DNA of 64,000 nucleotides from Rhizobium skierniewicense (GTDB taxonomy: Bacteria > Pseudomonadota > Alphaproteobacteria > Rhizobiales > Rhizobiaceae): assembly GCF_014196515.1 (NCBI RefSeq), contig NZ_JACIDV010000008.1, positions 62,001 through 126,000 of the forward strand. The letters are read 5' to 3'. The notes beneath the pieces are model-generated. The model saw nothing but the letters and a program-made list of their open reading frames with translations, did not search any database and was not told where the DNA came from. Positions 46,329-55,090 of the stretch are shown piece after piece (the first letter of the stretch is position 1; every line of letters starts with the position of its first letter). A program made the position numbers and the translations under genes.

Positions 46329-46413
46329 GTTTTGATTGTATTTGAATTGCCATCGGACGCGACCAAGCTTGGTAAAGGCGATCGCGGGCGAATACGATCC
46401 GCCCGCTTGTGCA

Positions 46414-47481
46414 TCATGCTGCGTCGATTACGGGATAGTCCGTGTAACCTTCAGCGCCGCCGCCTGCGTAAAACAAAGCAGGTTTTGGGTCATTAAGCGT
46501 AGCACCCGTCTTGAGACGCCGCACAAGATCGGGATTGGCGAGTGCCATGACGCCTAACGCCTCTATATCGGCAAGTCCTGCTGCGACATCGGCACCTATC
46601 TTTTCACGCGAACGACCAGGCCGATTGAGGATCAGTGGGCCACCGAAAGAGCGGCGCATATCTTCCAGCAACAGATCGGTGCGAGTGTAGAGAACATGTA
46701 TATAAGCCAAACCCATCTTGCCAAGTTCGACTGCGAGATACCGATACAGTTCATCGTTGTCCTGACCTTCGGCAATGCCGCCTGTCGCAACACCCGGTGA
46801 GAGGCGAATGGCAGTTTTCTGCGGACCGATAGCATCGACGACCGCACGGACGACATCGATAGCAAATCGCGCCCGGTTTTTCATCGTGCCGCCGTACTCA
46901 TCGGTGCGATGGTTGCTGTCCGGGGCGAGGAACTGGTGTACCAGATAGCCGTTCGCACCGTGGATTTCGACGCCATCTGCACCGGCTTCGATAGCGCGCT
47001 TTGCGGCATAAGCAAAATCCGCAATCGTATGCTGGACTTCCTCCGTCTCCAATGCGCGAGGTTGTGGCACCGGCTGCATCCCGCCCATCGTGAACATGAA
47101 ATCTCCGGACGCGATTGCGGAAGGAGCAACGGGCTGGCGATGATGCGGCGTGTTATCAGGGTGAGACCGTCTGCCGACATGCATGAGCTGTATGAATAGG
47201 CGCCCATTTGCCGCATGGACGGCGTCAGTGACCTTGCGCCAGCCAGCGACGTGCTCGTCAGTGTAAATACCAGGGGTCGCCAGGTATCCTTGGCCATCGT
47301 CAGACGGCTGGGTTCCTTCGCTAATCAGTAGCCCGAGCGATGCTCGCTGTGCGTAATATTCCGGCGCGAGGTCTCCGGGTGTTCCGTCAAGCTTGGCGCG
47401 GCTGCGGGTCATCGGTGCCATGGCCAGACGATGCGGCAGGGTAATCCCGCCAAGTGTGAATGGGCTCCAGATATCGGTCAT
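46414..47481 (-). CDS. nemA: Old Yellow Enzyme-type alkene reductase (NemA-like)
   Basis: This 355-residue FMN-dependent flavoprotein reduces activated double bonds, N-ethylmaleimide and nitro compounds with NADPH. It has the TIM-barrel signatures LAMAPMTRSRA, FIQLMHVGRRSHP, the substrate-binding HGANGYLVHQFLAPDSNHRTDEYGG and a C-terminal phosphate site (LANPDLVRRLKTGA). The usual H-x-x-N pair is present as HGAN. CGGAGAATCTG precedes the ATG. An NmrA-type oxidoreductase lies upstream on the same strand with a hairpin between. Confidence 0.9.
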   Translation of the reverse strand: MTDIWSPFTLGGITLPHRLAMAPMTRSRAKLDGTPGDLAPEYYAQRASLGLLISEGTQPSDDGQGYLATPGIYTDEHVAGWRKVTDAVHAANGRLFIQLMHVGRRSHPDNTPHHRQPVAPSAIASGDFMFTMGGMQPVPQPRALETEEVQHTIADFAYAAKRAIEAGADGVEIHGANGYLVHQFLAPDSNHRTDEYGGTMKNRARFAIDVVRAVVDAIGPQKTAIRLSPGVATGGIAEGQDNDELYRYLAVELGKMGLAYIHVLYTRTDLLLEDMRRSFGGPLILNRPGRSREKIGADVAAGLADIEALGVMALANPDLVRRLKTGATLNDPKPALFYAGGGAEGYTDYPVIDAA

Positions 47482-47511
47482 CAGATTCTCCGGTGAAAGG
47501 TGTAGGGGTAG

Positions 47512-47531
47512 CTGGCGAGCCTCCTCGCCAG
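47512..47531. terminator. Hairpin between the NmrA-like gene and nemA
   Basis: A perfect 8-bp stem CTGGCGAG / CTCGCCAG with loop CCTC. It lies downstream of the NmrA-like stop and 30 bases before the nemA start. No T-run is present on the minus strand, so it may be a partial terminator or mRNA-processing element rather than a full stop. Confidence 0.45.
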
Positions 47532-47571
47532 TTGCGGTTCAGTAATTTGGCTTGGCTGTCCGTCGGTCTTG

Positions 47572-48441
47572 TTAGCTGGCCGAAGCAAGACTCTCCGCAA
47601 ACTCACGGTAGCTGTGCAGCGGGCGCTTCAGCATCGCCACAAGCCGTTCGACATCGCCTTCATTCGGGATCATGCCGTCGGTAACGTAGCGTTCTGCCAT
47701 TAAACGCATTTCATAAGCGGTCCACTTCGGCATAAAGCTCGCCATGTTCTGTTCGAAACCCCTCGGATCATCACCGCCATAGACGATATCGCGACCCAGG
47801 ACCTCGGACCAGATTGCAGCAACCTTGGGTCCCGTAAGCGTGTCGGGACCGACAAGATTGATCGTTTCGACTGGCAAGAGTTCGGAGGCCTGATCTCGGC
47901 GGATCAGTTCGATTGCAGCGACCTCGGCAATATCGCGCGCATCAACCATTGCAACGCCCTTGGAGCCGATCGGCATCGGATATACGCCGTGATTGAGAAC
48001 GACATCCTTGATCATTATCTCGTTGTCGATGAAGTAGGTCGGGCGCAGGATCGTGGCGCTGAATCCCATCTCGCTCAGCATACGTTCGCCACCCGCCTTC
48101 ACAGCAAAATGCGGGACGTTGACGGAGTTTTCGGCGTTGAACACCGAGAGATAAACGACGCGTTCGACACCCGCCTCTTTGGCAATGTTGAGGGTGATGA
48201 GAGCCTGAGTGAACTCGTCGCCCGTAACCGCATTGAGAAGGAACAAGGTGCGGACACCTTTGAATGCCTCGCGAAGAGCATCGAGGTCGAGCAATTCGCA
48301 CTGGGCAATCTCGACGCCCTCCGGAAAGTTTGCCTTCGCGGCGTCGCGCGTCAGAACACGAATCTTGGCGTTGCGTTCAATGAGTTGGTTTACGACGTGG
48401 CGGCCAACACGGCCGCTGGCACCTATTACGAGAATGGTCAT
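47572..48441 (-). CDS. NmrA/SDR-type NAD(P)-binding oxidoreductase
   Basis: A 289-residue atypical short-chain dehydrogenase of the NmrA/quinone oxidoreductase-2 type. The nucleotide site is VIGASGRVGRHVVNQL at the N-terminus, with LTRDAAKANFP as the NADP-specificity loop. Other segments are TLFLLNAVT, VERVVYLSVFNAENSV and ATILRPTYFIDN. No Y-x3-K catalytic pair is clear, as usual for NmrA-like proteins, so it may be a redox sensor or a quinone/aldehyde reductase. AAGGAG precedes ATG 48441. It diverges from a LysR gene that probably regulates it. Confidence 0.85.
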   Translation of the reverse strand: MTILVIGASGRVGRHVVNQLIERNAKIRVLTRDAAKANFPEGVEIAQCELLDLDALREAFKGVRTLFLLNAVTGDEFTQALITLNIAKEAGVERVVYLSVFNAENSVNVPHFAVKAGGERMLSEMGFSATILRPTYFIDNEIMIKDVVLNHGVYPMPIGSKGVAMVDARDIAEVAAIELIRRDQASELLPVETINLVGPDTLTGPKVAAIWSEVLGRDIVYGGDDPRGFEQNMASFMPKWTAYEMRLMAERYVTDGMIPNEGDVERLVAMLKRPLHSYREFAESLASAS

Positions 48442-48555
48442 GAATGTAGCTCCTTGTGAGGCCGCTAGGGCGCTGTTGACATCTCCAAAGTTAGATGATC
48501 CAAATTTCCTCAAATAGACATCATTTCTGGACGCATCATCTCACAGGTGGAACAC

Positions 48556-49446
48556 ATGGATTTGCTCGCACTGGCGGATTTCAATCTCGTTGCTCGGCAT
48601 GGCGGGTTTGGCAAAGCAGCGCGCAATGCCGGGCGACCGAAAGCCACACTATCCCGACGCGTCGCCGATCTTGAGGCGAGCCTCGATCTTCGGCTTTTCG
48701 AAAGGGGAGCACGGGACTTGAAGCTGACGGAAGAAGGTCGAGCCCTCTTCGAGCGGACTACGCAACTGCTGACGGAGCTAGAAGAAACCGCAACTGCTAT
48801 CGCGTCAGGGGGGGTGTCACCACGTGGACGTCTGCGCATCAGCGCGCCGCTCATGTTTGCACAGGCAGCCTTGGGAAAGCTGGCGGCAGGCTTTGTGCTG
48901 AAACATCCCGAGATGCGGGTCGAGATCGTCGTGGAAGATCGTACCGTGGATATGATCGAGGAGGCTTACGATCTTGTCATCCGCGTCAATCCTCAACCCG
49001 ATATCAACCTCGTTGGTCGGCCCTTTCTGCGTGACCGACAGGTCATTGTCGCTGCTCCAGGCCTCGCCTGGCCGGAGCCGGATAAGGCAGTGCCATCAGT
49101 GGTTCGCAGTTTGATCGGCAAGCCAGACACCTGGACTGTCGTTACGGATTCAGGGTCTGCAAAGCTTGCGACCACGCCGGTGCTTGGCATGTCGTCGAAC
49201 ACGATGCTGCGGGATGCGGTCTTGATGGGTGCGGGCGTCGCACGGCTTCCGCTTTCTTTGGTCAGCAAAGACATCGCCTCCGGTCGTCTCAACCACTGGG
49301 GCGATGTCGAAGGCGCCGAAACGGCGCTTTGGGCGCTCTATCCTTCGCGGCGTCTGCTCAGCGCGCGCGTATCAGCCTTTCTCGATTATCTTAAAAAGGC
49401 TTTTCCGCAAGGCACCCCGGAAGAACTCGCTGCCTATTTGAGCTGA
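48556..49446 (+). CDS. LysR-family transcriptional regulator
   Basis: A 296-residue LysR protein. The N-terminal winged HTH is clear (FNLVARHGGFGKAARNAGRPKATLSRRVADLEASLDLRLFERGARDLKLTEEG), followed by the periplasmic-binding-like effector domain (GRLRISAPLMFAQAALGKLAAGFV, LPLSLVSKDIASGRL). ATG 48556 has AGGTGG upstream; a GTG three codons earlier is possible. It diverges from the NmrA-like gene with 114 bases between starts, the typical LysR arrangement in which the shared promoter region is its target. Confidence 0.9.
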   Translation: MDLLALADFNLVARHGGFGKAARNAGRPKATLSRRVADLEASLDLRLFERGARDLKLTEEGRALFERTTQLLTELEETATAIASGGVSPRGRLRISAPLMFAQAALGKLAAGFVLKHPEMRVEIVVEDRTVDMIEEAYDLVIRVNPQPDINLVGRPFLRDRQVIVAAPGLAWPEPDKAVPSVVRSLIGKPDTWTVVTDSGSAKLATTPVLGMSSNTMLRDAVLMGAGVARLPLSLVSKDIASGRLNHWGDVEGAETALWALYPSRRLLSARVSAFLDYLKKAFPQGTPEELAAYLS

Positions 49447-49492
49447 CGTCGGCGTCGACACCGCATGGCATATCCAAGCGAAAGCAGCCTAT

Positions 49493-49849
49493 TCAGAGAC
49501 GAGTTTTGAGCGCTGGTGCGCGCCCCGAATCGCCTGAGTTCGGTTCGCCCTTCGGTTCTATCAAGAGCACCTTCACCTCATCTCTAGCCCGTGGTCGATG
49601 TACCACGCCCTTGGGAACGACAATCAGCTCGCCGGCTCTCACTGTTCGAGACGGCTCGCCTTCGATGTCGAGCTCCATCTCTCCTTCCAACACAAGGAAA
49701 AAGTCATCAGTCGTGTCATGCTTGTGGAACGGATATTCGCCCTTGAACTTCACGACCATCACATCGTTCTCGTTGTAATCGGCGATCACATGCGGGTCCC
49801 AGTGACCTGAAAACAGGCTAAGCTTCTCATCGAGATTGATGGATTCCAT
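49493..49849 (-). CDS. Single-domain cupin protein
   Basis: A 118-residue cupin. Motif 1 is FHKHDTTDDFFLVLEGEMELDIEG, carrying H-x-H and E metal ligands, and motif 2 is GELIVVPKGVVHRPRA, with the last histidine. A metal-binding beta-barrel is therefore expected; possible roles include a small dioxygenase, isomerase or sensing protein. The substrate is not predictable. It is convergent with the LysR gene and stands alone on its strand. Confidence 0.87.
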   Translation of the reverse strand: MESINLDEKLSLFSGHWDPHVIADYNENDVMVVKFKGEYPFHKHDTTDDFFLVLEGEMELDIEGEPSRTVRAGELIVVPKGVVHRPRARDEVKVLLIEPKGEPNSGDSGRAPALKTRL

Positions 49850-50007
49850 TTGCTATCCTTTGTTGGCTTGAAAGCAACCGCTCAGCCCAACAGTTACACT
49901 GGACGTCGAACTGGGTATTGAACGATCGTGCAAGCACGACGGGTTCCTGCAAAATGGTTGCGGAAAAGGCTTCAGATCGCGGAAACCTTTTCCAGAGCGG
50001 AACGTCG

Positions 50008-51024
50008 TCATTCGTTGATGAGGACGACCTTCCCCTGCATGCTTCCCCGCCCTGCCCTGTCATGGGCAGCGGAGGCCTCAGCCATTGGGAACGTACTGTC
50101 GATCACCACCCGGATCGTGCCGTCATCTAGCAGACGACCCGCCTGTGCCAATTGTGCACCATTGGAGCGCACCTGAGCCGTTGAGACGACAATGCCGCGT
50201 CGTTGGGCCTCTTCATGGCCGGAAAAGCCGAGAGGATTGACCAGATAGAGCGCACCACCTTTTTTTATGACATTCAGGAAGCGCTCCATGTTGGAGCCGC
50301 CCACCGCGTCGATCACCAAATCGACATCTCGCATGACCGTCTCGGCTGACTGTTTGGTGTAGTCGATAAATGCGTCTGCGCCGAGATCGGCAAGAAGCGC
50401 CTCGTGCCTTCCGGAAGCAACTGCAATCACGCGGGCGCCTTTCCATTTTGCCACCTGAACCATCAGGTGTCCGACCCCACCGGCAGCGCCATTCACCAGC
50501 ACGGTCTTTCCCTCGAGCGGAGCCGGTGCATGGTTGAAGCTCTGGAACGGGTTGGGTTTATCGTGGCCACGCTCTACGAGAAACTGCCATGCCGTCAGCA
50601 GCGACATTGGAGCGGCGGCGGCCTGCACGTGATCGATACCTTTAGGCTTCAGTGCGAGATCCGAGGCCGGGACGTTGACATAGTCGGCATAGGCATTGCT
50701 GCCGGTCATGAGGTCGTGGGGGAATCGCACCATTCCATAGACCTCGTCCCCGACGCCGAATGCTTGGACATCGTTCCCGACTGCGGTGACGATACCGGAG
50801 ATGTCTGTGCCCAAGATCAGTGGAAAGACAGGGCTGGGTCGCCACTCCGGCGGAAGCGCACGATAGCCGTCCCGCAGATAAAGATCAGGGGGATTGAGAC
50901 TTGCCGCACGCACCCGGACAAGGACTTCGCCCTGTTCGGCAACAGGCCGCGGAGCCTCTTCGTAACGCAGGACCTCTGCGCCACCAAATTCGTGCAGGCG
51001 GACTGCTTTCATCATCTCGGTCAT
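50008..51024 (-). CDS. NADP-dependent quinone oxidoreductase (MDR superfamily)
   Basis: A 338-residue medium-chain reductase of the quinone oxidoreductase/zeta-crystallin type. The N-terminal GroES-like domain includes VRLHEFGGAEVLRYEE, ASLNPPDLYLRDG and LGTDISGIVTAVG. The Rossmann fold has VLVNGAAGGVGHLMVQVAKWKGARVIAVAS (AAGGVG). Zinc-binding cysteines of alcohol dehydrogenases are absent, as expected. It would reduce quinones or enones with NADPH. I start at ATG 51024 because homology begins there. It is divergent from a broken LysR gene. Confidence 0.88.
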   Translation of the reverse strand: MTEMMKAVRLHEFGGAEVLRYEEAPRPVAEQGEVLVRVRAASLNPPDLYLRDGYRALPPEWRPSPVFPLILGTDISGIVTAVGNDVQAFGVGDEVYGMVRFPHDLMTGSNAYADYVNVPASDLALKPKGIDHVQAAAAPMSLLTAWQFLVERGHDKPNPFQSFNHAPAPLEGKTVLVNGAAGGVGHLMVQVAKWKGARVIAVASGRHEALLADLGADAFIDYTKQSAETVMRDVDLVIDAVGGSNMERFLNVIKKGGALYLVNPLGFSGHEEAQRRGIVVSTAQVRSNGAQLAQAGRLLDDGTIRVVIDSTFPMAEASAAHDRAGRGSMQGKVVLINE

Positions 51025-51115
51025 ATCGAACTCTTTCAAATTGAGATTTCGCTGACCAGATGTACGCGCATCCTTTACGATTGATAATGGCGCTTCAATT
51101 CGCTTTAATAGTGCC

Positions 51116-52032
51116 ATGAAGGAACAAATTGGCATCGAACGGTTGACCGGCTTGATCGCCTTTGCGCGCGCCGGATCGCTGGGCAGCTATACGGCGGCAG
51201 CGCGGTCGCTTGCCATCTCGCCGTCAGCGGTCAGTAAAAGCGTCCAGCGACTGGAAAGCCACCTTGGCGTTTCGCTGTTCACCCGAACGACGCGATCTAT
51301 TACCCTCACCAATGAAGGACGTGACCTGCATGAACGCGCATTGCGGCTGCTGCGGGATGCTGAGGACATCGAGCAGGCCGCAAAGGCCGCGCGCTCCGAA
51401 CCGGCGGGAACGTTGCGCATTGCCGCTTCTCTGCCGATAGGTCTGCATGTCATCGCACCTTTGCTGCCCAGGTTTCGCGCACGTCATCCAAAGGTTTCGA
51501 TCGATCTCAGACTGAATGATCAGAGGGTTGACCTCATCGAAGAGGGAATAGATCTGGCTGTTCGCATCGGCGACCTTCACGACTCCCAGCTTCTATCACG
51601 GAAACTTTCTCCGCATCTGCTTTGCTGCTACGCCTCCCCGGAGTATCTGGCCACGAATGGTGCGCCAACCCTCCCGATCATCTTCAGGAGCACCAGACGG
51701 TCAACCTGCGCTATCAGAGCACTGGGCAGTTATTTCGCTGGTCGTTCCAACTCAAAGAGCGAGAAATCGAGATCATACCGTCGTCGGCAATCATCGTCGA
51801 TGCGAGCGAGGCTGTCTTAGCAACGATCGCAGCGGGAGCGGGAATAGGAATGGCGACGAGCTTCATGGCAGCGCCATGGGTAGCCCGTGGTCAACTGATC
51901 CCTGTCCTATCCGATTTCTCTTGCGAACGTCACAACATCACAGCCGTTTGGCCGGAAAGCCGCCGGACCAACCCCGCTGTGAGAGCCTTCCTGAGCATCT
52001 TGATGGAGAGTTTCGGTAAGAGGGAGAGATAA
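51116..52032 (+). pseudogene. LysR-family regulator, frameshifted
   Basis: The first 190 residues are a normal LysR: HTH with [37 protein letters not shown] and the start of the effector domain (GTLRIASLP-like, [24 protein letters not shown]). Near 51673 the frame changes. The expected continuation ([13 protein letters not shown]...[22 protein letters not shown], ending FGKRER) is in the next frame to 52032. Adding one base in the CCC run would restore it. Translation as sequenced stops at 51820 after about 40 foreign residues. The DNA-binding domain is intact, so a truncated repressor-like product is possible. Confidence 0.83.
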
Positions 52033-52088
52033 GCAAGATCAGTTTCAGTTCCTCGTCTGCCGTCAACAGGCTCGTTGACTTGGAAGAG

Positions 52089-52742
52089 ATGAGCCACCAT
52101 TTGTGTGACATGCCGAAGCGTGAAAAAGATGAGATCGAACTGATCAGGACATGGACCCTGCCAGCCACGGTAACAATGGGGTCGGCCGTTCGGGCGAACG
52201 GCGTTCTTCAGGAAATACAAGCAAGGCTGCCAGCGATCTCTAAAAAGTCGATCTCGCTGGAAGGCGTCGATCTCACACTGGCGATGGCGGCTAACGAAAA
52301 GACCGCATTCAACGCGGCAGCGGCTATCGTCGCGAAAGTGGTGGCGGAAGCCGGAGCAATGCCGGTCATCCCGCGAGAAATCGAGGACATCCTTACGATC
52401 AAGACTAGCGAGCGACATCGTTGGCTTGCAGACGGTCGTCTGCCGAGCGCCGGTACGAGGACCGTCAGACTGAACGGACGCGCTCGTCAGATTACGTTCC
52501 ATGTGTTCGACCCCAAGGTGGTGGAGGATCTTCTCGACAGAGGAGCCGCGGAAGAATGGCGTGTGGAGGATGCCGAGGCGAAAGCCGAAAAGCGGCAGCG
52601 GGCTACGTATCAGGCGAAGTTGACGCGGTCGCTCAAGAAAGAGGCTGCAAAAAAGTCTATGACGTCGGAAGACGGCGCCAAGGATTCGGCCCCCAAGCTT
52701 GGCGGCTGGGAAGAGTTCGACGTTGACGGACTGCTTCGCTAG
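52089..52742 (+). CDS. Hypothetical protein, 217 aa, rhizobial type
   Basis: I recognise no named domain. The protein has a helical N-terminal half (TVTMGSAVRANGVLQEIQARL, EKTAFNAAAAIVAKVVAEAGAMPVIP), then a segment that might be an HTH (TSERHRWLADGRLPSAGTRTVRLNGRARQITFHVFDP), and a long charged coiled coil rich in lysine, glutamate and alanine. It could bind nucleic acid. GGAAGAG lies just before ATG 52089; a TTG three codons earlier is an alternative. It follows the LysR pseudogene by 56 bases on the same strand. Confidence 0.65.
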   Translation: MSHHLCDMPKREKDEIELIRTWTLPATVTMGSAVRANGVLQEIQARLPAISKKSISLEGVDLTLAMAANEKTAFNAAAAIVAKVVAEAGAMPVIPREIEDILTIKTSERHRWLADGRLPSAGTRTVRLNGRARQITFHVFDPKVVEDLLDRGAAEEWRVEDAEAKAEKRQRATYQAKLTRSLKKEAAKKSMTSEDGAKDSAPKLGGWEEFDVDGLLR

Positions 52743-53038
52743 ATCTGTTCATAGCTCAATACCGCGTCAGTCAGTTGGGCTTAAGCATCCTGAACGTACG
52801 CGAACCTTTCAAACTTACCGACAGATGCCAGGCTGTAGAACACTGGCGTAGAATACCCCGAAAATAGGCACCAGTTTCACCTCCCTGGCGATGTCTGGTT
52901 CGGAATATGGTCCAGTCGCGCTTTGGCCGCATTCGGAAATCGCTCACCTGACAACGCCACGAAAACGTCAAAGTTCATTCAGGCATGGTTCACCGTGCAG
53001 GTCGCTAAATCACATCACCCTCAACGGAGTGACGAGAG

Positions 53039-53368
53039 ATGCGCAAGATAATTTTCAGCGCGGGAATAATTCTAGGTAGTCTGCTTGCCAACGTCGCCAA
53101 CGCGATGCCGTCAGTTCATCCATCGGTTCCCTTGGCCTCAGACGTTCAGAAGGTCGACTACGCTTGCGGACGCGGCTTCCACCTTTCCCCACGTGGCTAT
53201 TGCCGACCAAACGGCCCTCCACGCGAGTATCGCGATCGGTGGGATAGACGTGACCGCTGGGAAGCCAGACGCGAATGGCGCGATAGACGCGAATGGCGAG
53301 AACGCCGCGATTACTATGACCAACGGGAATGGCGTGGGCGACATGAGTATCGCGACTACAGATGGTAA
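53039..53368 (+). CDS. Exported GCG_CRPN-type protein with RDRW-rich repeats
   Basis: This 109-residue exported protein has a signal peptide (IIFSAGIILGSLLANVANA) and the short motif CGRGFHLSPRGYCRPN, called the GCG_CRPN prefix motif in alphaproteobacteria. After it, the C-terminal half is a low-complexity series of R, D, E, W and Y residues in repeating RDRW/REWR units, probably disordered or poly-ionic. GGAGTGACGAGAG precedes the ATG. The function is unknown; such proteins are expected in the periplasm or envelope. Confidence 0.8.
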   Translation: MRKIIFSAGIILGSLLANVANAMPSVHPSVPLASDVQKVDYACGRGFHLSPRGYCRPNGPPREYRDRWDRRDRWEARREWRDRREWRERRDYYDQREWRGRHEYRDYRW

Positions 53369-53511
53369 TGCCGGATCCTCTCGCGAATATAAACACATTC
53401 CGTGAGAGCGTCAGAAGAGCCGTTCGTCAGGGGTCAGTTAAAGCTTTTCCCAATTAAGGAACCAGAGGCGCGTGATGCCGTTACGTGATCATCCAGCAAG
53501 GAGGAAAACCA

Positions 53512-53805
53512 ATGGATCATACGAATCACGTTCGCCTATCGCCGACAGAGCTGACCCCAGAAATTCTGGAAGGTGCAACCGTATATGGCGCAGATGACCA
53601 TAAGGTTGGAAAGGTTGATCACGTGCATGGCGGAACAGGCGGCCAGGTCATTATCGACGTCGGCGGGTTCCTCGGAATTGGCGCAAAGCCGGTAGCGGTC
53701 TCCCTCAGCGACCTCGATTTCATGCGAGATGAGGACGGCGATGTTCATGCCGTCACTTCCTGGACGAAAGACCAATTGAAAGACATGCCGGAACATCATC
53801 ACTGA
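53512..53805 (+). CDS. PRC-barrel domain protein
   Basis: A 97-residue protein consisting of a single PRC-barrel domain, as found in RimM and photosynthetic reaction centre H subunits. Segments are ILEGATVYGADDHKVGKVDHVHG, VIIDVGGFLGIGAKPVAVSLSDLDFMRDEDG and a C-terminal histidine run (EHHH). Stand-alone PRC-barrel proteins in rhizobia are often stress-linked, but the role is unclear. AAGGAGGAAAACCA precedes ATG 53512. A strong terminator follows. Confidence 0.88.
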   Translation: MDHTNHVRLSPTELTPEILEGATVYGADDHKVGKVDHVHGGTGGQVIIDVGGFLGIGAKPVAVSLSDLDFMRDEDGDVHAVTSWTKDQLKDMPEHHH

Positions 53806-53814
53806 TGTAGCCAC

Positions 53815-53837
53815 GGCCCGGTCGCAAAGACCGGGCC
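53815..53837 (+). terminator. Terminator hairpin after the PRC-barrel gene
   Basis: A perfect 9-bp GC-rich stem GGCCCGGTC / GACCGGGCC with loop GCAAA, ten bases after the PRC-barrel stop. The T-run after it is weak, but position and stem strength fit an intrinsic terminator. It also lies between convergent genes. Confidence 0.7.
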
Positions 53838-53888
53838 CTAAATCTAACTCCCTCCGAATATCAGAAGATTACAAGACGCCGTACCTGC

Positions 53889-54992
53889 TTAGCTCGCTCC
53901 CCATCCACGCACCTGCTGTCCACCAAAGACCATTTCAGTCGGCATCTGAAAAATAAAATAGGGATTGAGCACGGGCAGCGCCGTCGCTTTTTCCAGCCGT
54001 TGCATATGTTCATCCTTCAGCACAATGTCGAGCGAGGCGATGTTTTGGGTGAGTTGCTCTATCCGGCTGGCGCCGATCAGCACTGAGGAGACGCCAGGGC
54101 GTTTCGCTACCCAGGCAAGCGCCACTTCCGCAGGCGAACGACCAACCTCTGACGCCACAGTCTTCAGAACATCGACGATATCAAAGTTACGGTTTGTGAA
54201 CAGCATGCCGCCGAACGGATTGTCACCATTAAGGCGTCCATCGCTTTCACCTTCGGTAACAGGACCGGCTCGGTCCGGCAGGCCGGGCGCACGGCTGGCT
54301 TCGCTGATTTTTTCGCGACCGTATTTTCCCGTCAGCAGCCCAGCCGCAAGTGGGCTCCATGGCACCATACCCAAACCGAACTCGGCACCTGCCGGAAGAA
54401 GGTCCAGCTCTACGCCACGATCGATCAGCGAATAGGCGTATTGCAAACCGATTGGCTTGGGTAGGCCGTGCGCTTCCGCAAGCGTTGCTACCTTTGCGAC
54501 ATACCAGGCAGGTGTGTTGGAAAAACCGTAATGCAGGATTTTGCCAGCACGGATCGCATCGGTCAGCGTCTGAAGAACCTCTTCTGCTGGCGTCGTGCGG
54601 TCCCACACATGCATCCAGTACATGTCGATGTAATCGGTTTTCAGCCGCTTCAACGAGCCTTCCACACCCATGCGGATGTTCTTGGCACCGTTGCCACCCC
54701 ATAAGGGCGTGCCCTGCCCGCGTGGAAAGCCGGATTTGGTGGCAATGACCAACCGATCACGCGTGCCGCTGTCCGACACAAATGTGCCAAGCATCTCCTC
54801 GCTTTGGCCAGCGGAATAGACATCCGCCGTGTCGATGAAATTGCCACCGGCTTCGACATAGGCATTAAAAAGCGCGCGCGAGGTTTCGTCTCCGGCACCC
54901 CAGCGTTCCGCACCGAAGGTCATGGTGCCAAGCGCCAGCGGGCTGACGATCAGGCCGGATTTGCCGAGTGTGCGGTAACTGGTGAGATCCAT
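53889..54992 (-). CDS. Aldo/keto reductase
   Basis: A 367-residue member of the aldo-keto reductase family that would reduce aldehydes or ketones with NADPH on a TIM barrel. The catalytic tetrad is visible: D in FIDTADVYSAGQSE, Y in DVYS, K in LVIATKSGF and H in YWMHVWD. The cofactor site is in SSVLIGASRIEQLTQNI. Start ATG 54992 has GGAGA upstream. It diverges from a LysR gene that probably controls it. The sequence is most like the YajO/YccK-type and potassium-channel-beta-like AKR group. Confidence 0.9.
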   Translation of the reverse strand: MDLTSYRTLGKSGLIVSPLALGTMTFGAERWGAGDETSRALFNAYVEAGGNFIDTADVYSAGQSEEMLGTFVSDSGTRDRLVIATKSGFPRGQGTPLWGGNGAKNIRMGVEGSLKRLKTDYIDMYWMHVWDRTTPAEEVLQTLTDAIRAGKILHYGFSNTPAWYVAKVATLAEAHGLPKPIGLQYAYSLIDRGVELDLLPAGAEFGLGMVPWSPLAAGLLTGKYGREKISEASRAPGLPDRAGPVTEGESDGRLNGDNPFGGMLFTNRNFDIVDVLKTVASEVGRSPAEVALAWVAKRPGVSSVLIGASRIEQLTQNIASLDIVLKDEHMQRLEKATALPVLNPYFIFQMPTEMVFGGQQVRGWGAS

Positions 54993-55090
54993 CGGTGTTC
55001 TCCATCGTTGTTGTGCAACAGGATGTAACGACAAGCGTCCCACAGAATAAGCCATTGATAGCAGCATGAACTTGTGAGCACAGTGCATGA

